Assembly (NCBI RefSeq): GCF_034048115.1
Contig: NZ_CP139145.1
Span: 3,410,001 to 3,474,000 of the forward strand
Source of the DNA: Pseudarthrobacter sp. IC2-21
GTDB lineage: Bacteria > Actinomycetota > Actinomycetes > Actinomycetales > Micrococcaceae
Direction: 5' to 3'
Length of the DNA stretch: 64,000 nucleotides
Shown: positions 15,603 to 23,891 of the stretch, piece after piece
Numbering within the stretch: position 1 is the first letter of the stretch
How the letters are laid out: each line of letters opens with the position of its first letter
Notes under the pieces: generated by a model
Seen by the model: only the letters and a program-made list of their open reading frames with translations
Databases searched by the model: none
Told to the model about the DNA's origin: nothing
Made by a program: the position numbers and the translations under genes

Positions 15603-17816
15603 TTACCGTGAGGTTGGGCGCTCCCGCTTCCGGCGCCGGAGCACCATCAACAGAACCCCGCCGACGACGAGGGCGGCTGCCGCCAGACCGGCGGCCAGGA
15701 AGAGCCCGGAGGCCCCTGTACTAGCCAGGGTTGCGGGTTGTTCGGCTCCCAGTGGAAGTACGACGACGGCGGCACCGGCTGCGGGCGCCGGCGCCGCTTT
15801 CGCGGCGGGCACCTCCGCAGGGGTTGCGGCAGGCGGGTCAGCCGGGGTTGCGGCAGGCGGAACCGGCGCAGTCCCGGCCGGCGGAACAACGGCGGGCGGA
15901 TCTGCCTGTGTTGCAGCAGGAGGAACGGGCGGAGTCCCGGCGGGCGGGGCAACAGGAGGAACAACGGCTGGCGGGACCACCGGAGGGATGGCCGGAGTTA
16001 CTGTTTCAGGCACTGCGGCGAACTGGAACTCCGCGGCTCCCGATGCACTGAATCCGTTGACGGTCTCGGCTTTGAACCGCAGCGGCCCCGAACCGGTGGG
16101 GGCGGTAAAGGACCATGCCCCCTTGGCGTTCACGGGCACCTGGAAGGGCGCTCTCCCCGCCACGGTGACCTTGACCTGTGAGCCGGCCGCGACTGCCGAG
16201 GCGGGAGCGGCCGCCACCATGCCGGTGACGGTTTGGCCGGCGTCGAACGTTGCTCCCGGGGCAGGCGAGGTGACCGTGGGCTTGTTGAGGAAAACTTCCA
16301 GCTGGGCTCCCCCGGGGATGCTGGCCAGGGAGTCCTCGAGGGTGGCGGCGATGGCCCGCTTCTGAGTGGACCCGAGAGTCTCCGCTCCCGTGTGCGTGCC
16401 CACCGCATAGTTGCCGCTGATCCAGGGGCCGCCGGAATCACCGCCGGCCGAGGTGACGGAGGATGAGTCAAAGGCGCGCACGGGACGCAGGTCGTTGTCA
16501 TAGTCGGGCGGCACACTCTTGGACCCCGGCATCATCACGATCGCGATGGAATCAATGACGCCGCACTTCCACCCTGTTGTGCGTCCGGACCGGCATACGG
16601 GATCGCCCTGTACAGGCGCTTTGGTCCCTACAATCTTGACGGAATCCGGGGTCTTGGCAGCTCCCCAGGTTGTGGCTGCCGGCTGTGGGTTGAGGCCGGT
16701 GGCAATGTCCTTGACGACTGCGATGTCGGTGCCCACCACGGATCCGCCCGCCGTTGCCGCGGCGTTGTTGGCCCCGCCGAACTGGCTGAACCCGAAATTG
16801 CCGAGCGGAGCCAGCGCAGGCAGCGGCCACGGGACCGGCGTAGTGCTGCCACCAGCCGCAGCCCAGCTGAGCGGCTCAAGGCCGGTGAGCTTGGCCGCAC
16901 CGTCCTGAGTGCAGTGCCCGGCCGTGAGGACCAGCGGGAGTCCTGTGGGACCGAATGCGCTGAACCCCGTGGAGCACTTGGCCGTATTGTCGAGAAAATA
17001 GCCCTGGCCACCGAGAACATCGTCCTCGGTTTTGACGGACGCGCCCTTCTCAAGCCGGACGTTGGCGTAGCGGGACACGAACTGGGCAGGGGTCAGTTTG
17101 CCGGCGGTGGCCTGTGCCCGGGCGGTCCCCGCCGGGGAGGACAGGGCGCCGGACGTGGCGGGAACGTCAGATTCCGGCGTATTCACGGAACCCGTGCGGA
17201 TCACAAAGTGCCCGTCGGTGAAGGCCACGGCCTGAAGGCCCCGGGTCCCCACATCGCTCACGTAGGCCTGAAACAGCTGATCAATATTTTGTGCCACCAG
17301 CTCCGGCGCGGAAGGAGCGGGTTCGGGCTGAACCTCGGACGGGGCGCTGGCCTTCGAGGTGGACGGGGCGGCGTCGGCCGCCGGAGAGGTCCCTGCGGCG
17401 GGTTCAACGGGTGTTGGCGCAACCAGCACAAAGGCTGACGGGCCCGGTTGGTTTAGCTCATCCACCGCGGACTGAAGGGCGGGGCCGGTACCCTGGACCA
17501 GGATTCCGCCGTCCTTCAGGCTGAGGCCCACAAAGCCGGGAACCACCTGCAGGGTCTTGAGGGCGTCGGCTGCCCGGTGGCCAAGTTCCCCTGCGGCGTT
17601 GAACTCCGCCAGGCTCATGCCCAGATCATGAAGCAGCGCTTCCGAGAGGCCGGCCTCGGACGGTCCGGCTGAGGGACGGTCAGCCGGGGGAACGCTGACG
17701 GTGGACGTGGTGGTTTCCGAAACGGCCGCTCCCGGGACGGCCACGGCCGGGACAACGCCGAATCCCAGGGCAAAAGCCAGGCCGGCCACTGTTCCCGCCG
17801 CAAAAACTCGTTTCAT
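15603..17816 (-). CDS. secreted S1-family (streptogrisin-like) serine protease with LASTG cell-wall sorting signal
   Basis: 737 aa exported protein starting at 17816 (MKRVFAAGTVAGLAFALG signal peptide). A prosegment of about 230 residues is followed by the protease domain. The catalytic triad is visible as LTAGHC (His), GTDIAVVKD (Asp) and GGDSGGPW (Ser). After this come an Ig-like domain, a long Pro/Ala/Val-rich stretch and a C-terminal sorting signal: LASTG, hydrophobic helix, RRRKRERP tail. LAxTG is the motif used by class E sortases of high-GC Gram-positives, so the protein is probably anchored to the cell wall. A sortase gene is not in the window. Confidence 0.85.
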   Translation of the reverse strand: MKRVFAAGTVAGLAFALGFGVVPAVAVPGAAVSETTTSTVSVPPADRPSAGPSEAGLSEALLHDLGMSLAEFNAAGELGHRAADALKTLQVVPGFVGLSLKDGGILVQGTGPALQSAVDELNQPGPSAFVLVAPTPVEPAAGTSPAADAAPSTSKASAPSEVQPEPAPSAPELVAQNIDQLFQAYVSDVGTRGLQAVAFTDGHFVIRTGSVNTPESDVPATSGALSSPAGTARAQATAGKLTPAQFVSRYANVRLEKGASVKTEDDVLGGQGYFLDNTAKCSTGFSAFGPTGLPLVLTAGHCTQDGAAKLTGLEPLSWAAAGGSTTPVPWPLPALAPLGNFGFSQFGGANNAAATAGGSVVGTDIAVVKDIATGLNPQPAATTWGAAKTPDSVKIVGTKAPVQGDPVCRSGRTTGWKCGVIDSIAIVMMPGSKSVPPDYDNDLRPVRAFDSSSVTSAGGDSGGPWISGNYAVGTHTGAETLGSTQKRAIAATLEDSLASIPGGAQLEVFLNKPTVTSPAPGATFDAGQTVTGMVAAAPASAVAAGSQVKVTVAGRAPFQVPVNAKGAWSFTAPTGSGPLRFKAETVNGFSASGAAEFQFAAVPETVTPAIPPVVPPAVVPPVAPPAGTPPVPPAATQADPPAVVPPAGTAPVPPAATPADPPAATPAEVPAAKAAPAPAAGAAVVVLPLGAEQPATLASTGASGLFLAAGLAAAALVVGGVLLMVLRRRKRERPTSR

Positions 17817-17870
17817 TCGGATAGCCGTTCCGCTCGTCCCGCCCAATTACGCCCACTGCGCCCATGAGCG

Positions 17871-17924
17871 GTAACCATTTCTCACGGTACCGTCACCATC
17901 TGTCACACTGGCCACTTAGGTCAC
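17871..17924. promoter_or_regulatory. upstream region of the protease with GTCAC/GTAAC boxes and a palindrome
   Basis: The 105 bp upstream of the protease contain GTAAC (17871-17875), a perfect ACGGTACCGT palindrome (17884-17893), and GTCAC at 17892, 17902 and 17920. CGGTAACCATT recurs upstream of the secreted esterase (18760-18770). Spaced GTCAC/GTAAC boxes recall binding sites of MtrA-type response regulators, but this is only a resemblance. Confidence 0.3.
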
Positions 17925-18616
17925 AAGGGTACCTGCCCGGCGGCGAGGCGCTCAATGGAACCGATTTCTTGCGGGGACAGCCCGTTCTGCAGCAGGAATG
18001 CCCGGCTGTCCAGTTCGCGGACGAACGTCACCACGGCCCGGCCGCGCTCTTCCAGCAGCGGCGCCAGATCGGCGTCGGGCAAGTAGCGTTCGCGCGCGTG
18101 CGGCGGACCGTGCGTGCGGTAGCGCTCGTTGATTCCGCGGGCGGCCTGCGCGTACCCGTCGGCGATGCGCTGGTCGGGGTGGCCGGCAAGATCCTGGATC
18201 ATGGCCGCCACCAGACCGCTGCGGTCCCGCCCGGCCGCGCAGTGAATGACCACCGCTCCTGCCGCGGCAGCAGCCACGGCACGGAAAACGGCAACAATTT
18301 TCTGCGGGTAGAGCCTGACATTATGCAGGTAGTGGGCCGGATCGTTGAGGTAGGGCCCACAGACGGCGGTGAACCGAGGATCATCGGGTTCTTCAGTGGG
18401 GGCGATGACAATGTTCATGCCGGCAAACGCGTGATCGGCAATCACCGGGTCCGTGTCCCGGCGCAGCGCCTCGCGGGGGTGACGCAGATCCACCACGGTG
18501 CGGACGCCGTCGTCGTACGCCTGCTGCCACCCGGCTTCGGTGAGCCACTCGCGCCGGCCCATGCGGTAGACGCCGCCGGCAACGCGCCAGGCATTAACCG
18601 CCCCGTCCCAGCCCAC
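17921..18616 (-). CDS. tyrosine-protein phosphatase family protein
   Basis: Dual-specificity/tyrosine phosphatase of about 231 aa. The P-loop is HCAAGRDRSG (C-x5-R), and VVDLRHPREA supplies the N-terminal signature of the family that includes Mycobacterium PtpB-like enzymes. The start is taken as GTG 18616, preceded by GAGGGG at proper spacing; the frame stays open upstream to 18829, and ATG 18673 is an alternative. It may dephosphorylate proteins or phosphoinositides. It is followed after about 100 bp by the protease gene on the same strand. Confidence 0.8.
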   Translation of the reverse strand: MGWDGAVNAWRVAGGVYRMGRREWLTEAGWQQAYDDGVRTVVDLRHPREALRRDTDPVIADHAFAGMNIVIAPTEEPDDPRFTAVCGPYLNDPAHYLHNVRLYPQKIVAVFRAVAAAAAGAVVIHCAAGRDRSGLVAAMIQDLAGHPDQRIADGYAQAARGINERYRTHGPPHARERYLPDADLAPLLEERGRAVVTFVRELDSRAFLLQNGLSPQEIGSIERLAAGQVPL

Positions 18617-18816
18617 GGGATCCCCTCGTTTCTCCACCCGCACAGCTAACCACAATGCCGCTTCCGGCTGCATGCGCCGATGCCCGTACTCATGCGTAGT
18701 CGGGCACCTGGAAAGTCGAGTACAGCCACCCAGTGACGGGTGGGGTGCATGGGGCGTACGGTAACCATTACCCGCTTGTGCCGCTCGTCCAATTGATAAC
18801 TCTGAGGGGAAATCCG

Positions 18817-19680
18817 ATGGCAACAACAACAGTACGACGGCGGCGCGCGGCTCTTGCAGCCGACCTCGCCACCCTGACCATGGTTCTGGGATTTGCAGCA
18901 GGCCCTGCCGAGGCAGCGCCGCCGCCTAAGGCCGACTATGTTGCGCTGGGAGATTCCTACTCAGCAGGGACAGGCGCCGGGCCGTTCTCACCGACATCGA
19001 ATTGCGTCCAAACCAAAGGCGGCTACGTTGACATTGTCGGCAACACGGGCCGCGTGAACTTCCTGGCAAAAAAAGCCTGCCACGGGGCACTATTGACGGA
19101 CGAAGGTGATGTCTCACCCATTCCTACCGTCCTTGAGCAGATTGGTGACAGCAGCGCCGCCCTCTCCGCAGCCAAATTTGTCAGCATCACCGCGGGAGCC
19201 AATGATGTGGACTTCAGTTCAGTATTCGTTGCCTGCGCCAATCCGTTGTCGGATTGCAGCGCCGCGATAGCAAATGCCGAAGGTAAATTCGCCGGGCTTG
19301 CTTCGAAGCTTATGGTCACCTATCAGGCTCTCCGCATGGCAGCGCCAACCGCGAAGATCGTTGTCCTCGGATATCCCCACCTCTTCGATGCCGCCGTGGG
19401 TGTCCCTGGTATTGACCAGGTAGCCCTGGGATCGATAACTTCGGCCACCGACGCTTTGAACTCCGTCATTGCATACTCCGCCACAAGTGCCGGTGCTCAA
19501 TTTGTTGATATGACGGGCAGGTTCGCCGGTCACGAAGCCAACTCCAGTGATCCATGGATCGTTTTCAACGGGAACTTCGTAGATCCCACGAACCTGCACC
19601 CGAATAAGGCCGGGCATTCCTTAGGCTATGCTTCAGCGCTTATGGAAGCGGCCAAGCCGGCCCAGCTAGCCCGCCAATAG
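18817..19680 (+). CDS. secreted SGNH/GDSL-type esterase or lipase
   Basis: 287 aa exported hydrolase. The start at ATG 18817 has GAGGGGAA upstream. The signal peptide runs through TMVLGFAAGPAEA, with cleavage expected near AEAAPP. SGNH blocks are YVALGDSYSAGTG (nucleophile Ser), ITAGANDVDFS (block III Asn) and the C-terminal NLHPNKAGH (catalytic His). It matches the Streptomyces-type secreted lipase/esterase group. Disulfide-forming Cys pairs are plausible (NCVQ, KACHG, ACANPLSDC). A hairpin follows the stop. Confidence 0.88.
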   Translation: MATTTVRRRRAALAADLATLTMVLGFAAGPAEAAPPPKADYVALGDSYSAGTGAGPFSPTSNCVQTKGGYVDIVGNTGRVNFLAKKACHGALLTDEGDVSPIPTVLEQIGDSSAALSAAKFVSITAGANDVDFSSVFVACANPLSDCSAAIANAEGKFAGLASKLMVTYQALRMAAPTAKIVVLGYPHLFDAAVGVPGIDQVALGSITSATDALNSVIAYSATSAGAQFVDMTGRFAGHEANSSDPWIVFNGNFVDPTNLHPNKAGHSLGYASALMEAAKPAQLARQ

Positions 19681-19695
19681 CCCAATCTCGACACC

Positions 19696-19731
19696 GGCTC
19701 GCCAAGCACCCCTACGGGTGCTTGGCGAGCC
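19696..19731 (+). terminator. hairpin terminator after the SGNH esterase
   Basis: A 16-bp perfect stem, GGCTCGCCAAGCACCC (19696-19711) with its complement at 19716-19731 and a CTAC loop. Only a weak T-rich tail follows, as is common in actinobacteria. Confidence 0.75.
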
Positions 19732-19732
19732 T

Positions 19733-19832
19733 GTGTTCGAGCCGCCTCCACGAGCCCGTCGTGGTGATCGTGGGCCAAGGGCTCGAGGATGACGTGCCTG
19801 CCGGTCAGGGTGAGAGGTTCAAGAAAAGTCAC
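19733..19832 (-). pseudogene. remnant of a GNAT-family acetyltransferase N-terminus
   Basis: On the minus strand from GTG 19832, about 30 codons read TFLEPLTLTGRHVILEPLAH then DHHDGLVEAA, which is the start of RimJ/RimL-type N-acetyltransferases. The similarity stops there and the frame runs into the terminator and esterase gene. No acetyl-CoA-binding motif follows. It is best read as a truncated gene left after a deletion. Confidence 0.6.
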
Positions 19833-19918
19833 AGCATCAGCCTAGGCCCGCCAACCGGCGGCGGTTACTCTAGGGAATAACCAGGACTGAAGCGCCATGC
19901 CGAGCCGAGGGAGTTATT

Positions 19919-20152
19919 GTGACTGGACCTAACCCCGATCCGCAGGACGACAAGATCACGGGCCTGGAACCCGGCGGCGGCGTTCCGCCCGGTGAAACAC
20001 CGCCGGGCGAAGGCTCGGTGGCGGGCACGCACGAACCCGTGGTGAGGGGCTCGGGAAAGGCAATGCAGATCTTTTGGATCTCGGCCATCGCCGCGGGCGT
20101 GCTGCTGTTCCTGCTCTTCTTCATCGGCTACATCGTGGGCTTCTTCGACTGA
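19919..20152 (+). CDS. DUF6480-like small membrane protein
   Basis: 77 aa protein from GTG 19919 with GAGGGAG upstream. It has a Gly/Pro-rich N-terminal half (TGLEPGGGVPPGETPPGEGS) and one C-terminal membrane helix (IFWISAIAAGVLLFLLFFIG). The conserved GLEPGGGVPPGETPP block matches what I recall of the actinobacterial DUF6480 family, whose function is unknown. It ends 23 bp from the convergent pentapeptide gene. Confidence 0.65.
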   Translation: MTGPNPDPQDDKITGLEPGGGVPPGETPPGEGSVAGTHEPVVRGSGKAMQIFWISAIAAGVLLFLLFFIGYIVGFFD

Positions 20153-20175
20153 CCAAACCCGCGACTGACCGGCCC

Positions 20176-20838
20176 CTACACCACCCGGATACCCAGATGC
20201 CCGGCCAGGAGCGGGGCCAGCAGTGTCAGCTGGTAGTCATCGATCACCAGGCCGGCCAGGCTCCCCAGGCCGCTGATGGTCCGGAAATCGGTGCCGCGGA
20301 CATCAAAGTCCTTCAACCGTGCCCCGGTGAGATCAAGCGTCCCAAGGGTGCAGTTCTTCAGCACCACCCGAGTTGCCGCGGCGGACCCCAGATCCAGTTC
20401 GTTGATGATGCAATCGGTGATCAGGACGTCCGTCAGCTTGGATCCCCGCAGGTTGAGGAAGTCCAGCTTGCCGCCGTCGATCCGCACGGACTGCAAGCCG
20501 CTCTCATAGAGTTCAGCGGATCCAAGCCGCGGGTTGTTCAGATGCACGTCACGCCACGTGGAACGGGCGGCCCTGAACACCGGCGCATACAGCTCGGACA
20601 GGATGCAGTCACGGAAGCCTGCCCCGCGGAGCTGGGTGTCGTTGAACGAGACGCCCTGGAACTCACACTCGGCAAAATCGGTGCCGCTCAGTTCGAGCCC
20701 GTCGGCAGCCACCCGGCTGAACTGGACGCCGTCGTACTTCTCACCCCGGCGGAAATCCGGGGCGGCGTCCTCGGTCAGGTCCTCCAGCCGGACTTCCGTG
20801 AGGCGGGGACCCACGATTTTGGGCAGTTTGGACGCCAT
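20176..20838 (-). CDS. pentapeptide repeat-like protein
   Basis: 220 aa soluble protein starting MASKLPKIVGPRLTEVRLED at 20838. Many tandem five-residue repeats of A(D/N)LxX type are visible, for example LELSGTDFAECEFQGVSFND and LDLTGARLKDFDVRGTDF, which form a right-handed quadrilateral beta helix. Such proteins may mimic DNA and shield gyrase, or serve as scaffolds; which applies here is not evident. The frame is open upstream to 21294 but that part does not look coding. Confidence 0.8.
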   Translation of the reverse strand: MASKLPKIVGPRLTEVRLEDLTEDAAPDFRRGEKYDGVQFSRVAADGLELSGTDFAECEFQGVSFNDTQLRGAGFRDCILSELYAPVFRAARSTWRDVHLNNPRLGSAELYESGLQSVRIDGGKLDFLNLRGSKLTDVLITDCIINELDLGSAAATRVVLKNCTLGTLDLTGARLKDFDVRGTDFRTISGLGSLAGLVIDDYQLTLLAPLLAGHLGIRVV

Positions 20839-20890
20839 TAGCGGGCTTCCGCCAGAGGAATGCCCGGGGTGCCGGCCCAAGCCTCCGGAC

Positions 20891-20930
20891 GCGCACGGGG
20901 GTGGCGCGCACGGGAGTGACGCGCACGGGT
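20891..20930. repeat. three 15-bp direct repeats
   Basis: GCGCACGGG begins at 20891, 20906 and 20921, a strict 15-bp period, in the non-coding stretch upstream of the pentapeptide gene. Further right, AAGCATGCTT at 21021-21030 is a perfect 10-bp palindrome about 55 bp before the CsbD gene. The stretch 20839-21084 shows no gene. Confidence 0.6.
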
Positions 20931-21084
20931 GCGCCGGGTCCGGCTCTTTGTGTGATTCATGGATCGAGCCTAGCCGGGGACCATGACATCGGGCAGCAGG
21001 GACCGGGGGCTTGAAATGATAAGCATGCTTTGTGTTATGGTGAAAACGCATTGTTTGATCAACGCGAACGAAAGGCGGCCAGCG

Positions 21085-21261
21085 ATGGGCCTCGGAGACA
21101 AGATCAGTAACGAAGCGGAAAACATGGGCGGCAAGGCCAAGGAAGCGGCCGGAAACGCCACCGACAATGACCGTCTGAAGGCCGAAGGCCAGGCGGACCA
21201 GGTCAAGGCTGACGCAAAGAAGGTCGGCGAAGACGTCAAGGACACCTTCAAAAAGGACTAG
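21085..21261 (+). CDS. CsbD-family stress protein
   Basis: 58 aa protein beginning MGLGDKISNEAENMGGKAKE and ending DVKDTFKKD. Its length, Lys/Glu/Ala composition and predicted amphipathic helices fit the CsbD family (Pfam CsbD), small general-stress proteins of unknown action. A GAAAGG site precedes ATG 21085. It is monocistronic with its own terminator. Confidence 0.88.
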   Translation: MGLGDKISNEAENMGGKAKEAAGNATDNDRLKAEGQADQVKADAKKVGEDVKDTFKKD

Positions 21262-21278
21262 TCCTTCAAGAACTGGTC

Positions 21279-21318
21279 GGCGGTGGATCCTCATGGGGGA
21301 TCCACCGCCTTCCTTTTG
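21279..21318 (+). terminator. intrinsic terminator of the CsbD gene
   Basis: Stem GGCGGTGGATCC (21279-21290) pairs exactly with 21298-21309 around a 7-nt loop; TTCCTTTT follows. Confidence 0.85.
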
Positions 21319-21353
21319 CCCTTTTACCCCCGGGCGGCGGCTACTCTTGGCCC

Positions 21354-22091
21354 ATGACGTACGTCGACCTCAGTGCCCAAAGTGCCGCTGCCGGAGGTTC
21401 GCCCGCACTGGGCGGCTATCTGGCCACCCCCTCGGGGGCGGGCCCGTTCCCTGCCGTCCTGATGATCCACGAAGCGTTCGGGCTCAATGACCAGATCCGC
21501 GCCCATGCGGACAGGCTGGCCCGGGCCGGATACCTGACGCTCGCGGTGGACCTGTTCACCGACGGCGGCGCCCGGCGCTGCCTGGTCAGCACCATGCGCA
21601 GCATGATGACGGGAACCGGCCGGGTCTTCACCAACCTTTCCACCGCCCGGGCCTGGCTGGCCGCGTCGCCGCTGTCCACGGGAAAAACCGGCGTGATCGG
21701 GTTCTGCATGGGCGGCGGGTTCGCCCTGCTGGTGGCGCGCGACGGCTTCGACGCGGCCTCGGTCAACTACGGACGCCTGCCCCGCGATCTGGAGGGTGCC
21801 CTTCGCGGGGCCTGCCCCATCGTGGCCAACTTCGGCGGGAAGGACAAGGGCCTCAAGGGCGCGGCCGCCAAGCTTGAAACGGCCTTGGACAACCTGGGCA
21901 TTGAGAACAGCGTCAAGGAATTTCCCACCGCCGGCCATTCATTCCTCAACGAAACCGAGGAAGGGCCGGCGGTGCTCCGGCCGCTGATGCGCGTGATGGG
22001 CGTCGGACCGGACCCGGACTCGGCACCGGAGGCCTGGCAGCGGATCGAGGACCACTTCGCCCGCTACCTGTCCGCACCGGACGCTCCGTAA
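21354..22091 (+). CDS. dienelactone hydrolase-family alpha/beta hydrolase
   Basis: 245 aa cytoplasmic hydrolase. The N-terminal half has FPAVLMIHEAFGLNDQI, the oxyanion region of dienelactone hydrolases. The nucleophile elbow is GFCMGGG with catalytic Cys, the Asp is likely in NFGGKDKG and the His in AGHSFLN. Substrates in this family are lactones or esters. TACTCT lies 6 nt before the ATG with no ribosome site, so the mRNA is probably leaderless. Confidence 0.87.
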   Translation: MTYVDLSAQSAAAGGSPALGGYLATPSGAGPFPAVLMIHEAFGLNDQIRAHADRLARAGYLTLAVDLFTDGGARRCLVSTMRSMMTGTGRVFTNLSTARAWLAASPLSTGKTGVIGFCMGGGFALLVARDGFDAASVNYGRLPRDLEGALRGACPIVANFGGKDKGLKGAAAKLETALDNLGIENSVKEFPTAGHSFLNETEEGPAVLRPLMRVMGVGPDPDSAPEAWQRIEDHFARYLSAPDAP

Positions 22092-22108
22092 CGGGCGGGG
22101 TTTAACGG

Positions 22109-22149
22109 CGACGGCGGGCCGCCCCCGAAAGGGTGACCCGCCGCCGTCG
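22109..22149 (+). terminator. possible terminator hairpin after the hydrolase
   Basis: CGACGGCGG (22109-22117) pairs with CCGCCGTCG (22141-22149), enclosing a G/C-rich interior that can extend the stem with mismatches. There is no clear T tract. It could also serve the convergent permease. Confidence 0.5.
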
Positions 22150-22195
22150 TACTGCTTGAGCGCCCGGCTGCTTGAGCGCTCAGTGCAGGAAAGCC

Positions 22196-23656
22196 CTAGC
22201 TGAAGAGCTCGCTCTTTGGCTCGTTGTGCTTGACCTTCTGCCAGCCCAGCCAGAGGACCAGGGCGAAGAAGGGGATGGTGGCCAGGGTCCACAGGCCCAG
22301 CATGAAGACCTCGCCGGTTTCACTGGTCATCGTGTCGAAACCGATCAGCACCGTGATGGCGAGCAGCGCCACGAGCCCCGCCCAGCTGGTCCAGGGCGAG
22401 CCGGGCATGGGCAGGGAGGATACTTTGCCCTTCTTCTTCCGCAGCGCGATCTGGCTCGCAAAAATCGATCCCCAGGTGAAGATCACGCCGATGGAGGCCG
22501 AGTTCAGGGCCAGGTCGAACGCGTGGGAGCCGCCCAGCCAAATGTTCAGCAGGATGCCCACGAGGTACACGGCGGCGATGGCCAGGATCGCGGCGTAGGG
22601 CACGTGCCGTGAGGACATTTTGGTCAGCCACTGCGGCGCGTGCCCGTTGTTGGCCATGGTGCGGAAGATCCGGCCAATGGAGTACAGGCCGGTGTTGCAG
22701 GAGGACAGCGCCGCGGTAATGACGATCATGTTCATCACGTCACCCATCCAGGCCAGGCCCATCTGGCCGAACACGGTCACGAACGGTGAGGTCCCTGCGT
22801 GGTACTGGTCCGAGGGCAGGAGCATGGCCAGCAGCGAGACGGAACCTACGTAGAACACCACAATGCGGATCACCACGGCGCGGATGGCCTTGGGGACCTC
22901 ACGTTCGGGGTTCTCCATTTCACCGGCGGTGATGCCCACCAGTTCGATCGCGTTGTAGGCGAAAATAACGGCGTTGAGCACCAGGATCATGACCAGGGCG
23001 CCCTTGGGGAACATGCCGCCGTCGTCGTGGAAGAGGTTGTTCACCGAGGCGTGGCCGGCGCCCACCTTGGCGTTGGTGACCACCATGAACGTGCCCACGG
23101 CGAGGAAAGTGACGATCGCCGCCACCTTCAGGCAGGACGCCCAGAATTCAAACTCGCCGAACGCTTTGACGCTGAGCAGGTTCACGGCCACCAGCAGCAC
23201 CAGCGCGGCGATGGCGGACAACTCCACGGGGACGTTGGGGAAGAAGAACTGGAAGTACAGGCCGATCGCGATCAGTTCGGCAATGCCGGTCATGGCCCAG
23301 TTGATGAAGTACATCCAGCCGGACAGGAAGGCGCCCTTTTTGCCGAACATTTCCCCGGCGTAGCTGACGAACGAGCCGGAGGTCTGGCGGTACATGATGA
23401 GCTCGCCGAGTGCACGCATGAGCAGGTAGGCGATCACGCCGGCGATGGCGTAGGAGAAGATCAGCGCGGGACCGGTGGAGGCAAGGCGTCCGCCGGCGCC
23501 CATAAAGAGGCCGACGCCGATTGCGCCGCCCATCGCGATCATGGTGACGTGGCGCCGGCCCAGGGTCTTTTTGTAGCCCTCGGCGCTGAGGGAAGAGTCG
23601 ACGGCGGTGGGTGCGGCCGTCTGGCTCTTAAGTTCTGTGGGGGTACTTTGAGGCAC
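22196..23656 (-). CDS. amino acid permease (AAT family, AnsP/GabP-like)
   Basis: 486 aa permease with 12 hydrophobic segments. The first carries the amino acid permease signature RHVTMIAMGGAIGVGLFMGAG, and FAYNAIELVGITAGEMENPEREVPKAIR is the characteristic loop of the AAT family. The closest named groups are L-asparagine, GABA and aromatic amino acid permeases; the substrate cannot be fixed by eye. The promoter lies in the 235 bp stretch shared with the 3' end of the ABC-F gene. Confidence 0.87.
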   Translation of the reverse strand: MPQSTPTELKSQTAAPTAVDSSLSAEGYKKTLGRRHVTMIAMGGAIGVGLFMGAGGRLASTGPALIFSYAIAGVIAYLLMRALGELIMYRQTSGSFVSYAGEMFGKKGAFLSGWMYFINWAMTGIAELIAIGLYFQFFFPNVPVELSAIAALVLLVAVNLLSVKAFGEFEFWASCLKVAAIVTFLAVGTFMVVTNAKVGAGHASVNNLFHDDGGMFPKGALVMILVLNAVIFAYNAIELVGITAGEMENPEREVPKAIRAVVIRIVVFYVGSVSLLAMLLPSDQYHAGTSPFVTVFGQMGLAWMGDVMNMIVITAALSSCNTGLYSIGRIFRTMANNGHAPQWLTKMSSRHVPYAAILAIAAVYLVGILLNIWLGGSHAFDLALNSASIGVIFTWGSIFASQIALRKKKGKVSSLPMPGSPWTSWAGLVALLAITVLIGFDTMTSETGEVFMLGLWTLATIPFFALVLWLGWQKVKHNEPKSELFS

Positions 23657-23786
23657 GGCAATTCCTTGAGGAGTCGGGGATGGCCAGCACAGGATCCCGG
23701 CATCGAGGGCCCGCGCGGCCTTCCAATCTTACAAGGCGCCGTTACGTGTTCGTGACCCAAGCAACAGTCAGGAGGATTTAAGCTGA

Positions 23787-23822
23787 ATTATTGCTGGCAC
23801 ATTTCCTCAGGTGCAGAATAAT
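23787..23822. repeat. AT-rich imperfect inverted repeat between permease and ABC-F genes
   Basis: ATTATT and GCAC on the left are matched by GTGC and AATAAT on the right. It lies about 130 bp upstream of the amino acid permease start and 70 bp beyond the ABC-F stop, so it could be an operator or a terminator. The rest of 23657-23891 shows no gene. Confidence 0.35.
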
Positions 23823-23891
23823 GTTCCGCCAAATGCCGGTCTCCCCGCTGTACGGGGTGAGCGGTTCGGCTGCGGAGATGGACCGCCTCCT

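Noticed and set aside
19696..19731. Hairpin considered as part of a tRNA-like or attachment site
   Set aside because: Simple perfect stem with a 4-nt loop right after a stop codon; no tRNA arms. A terminator explains it.
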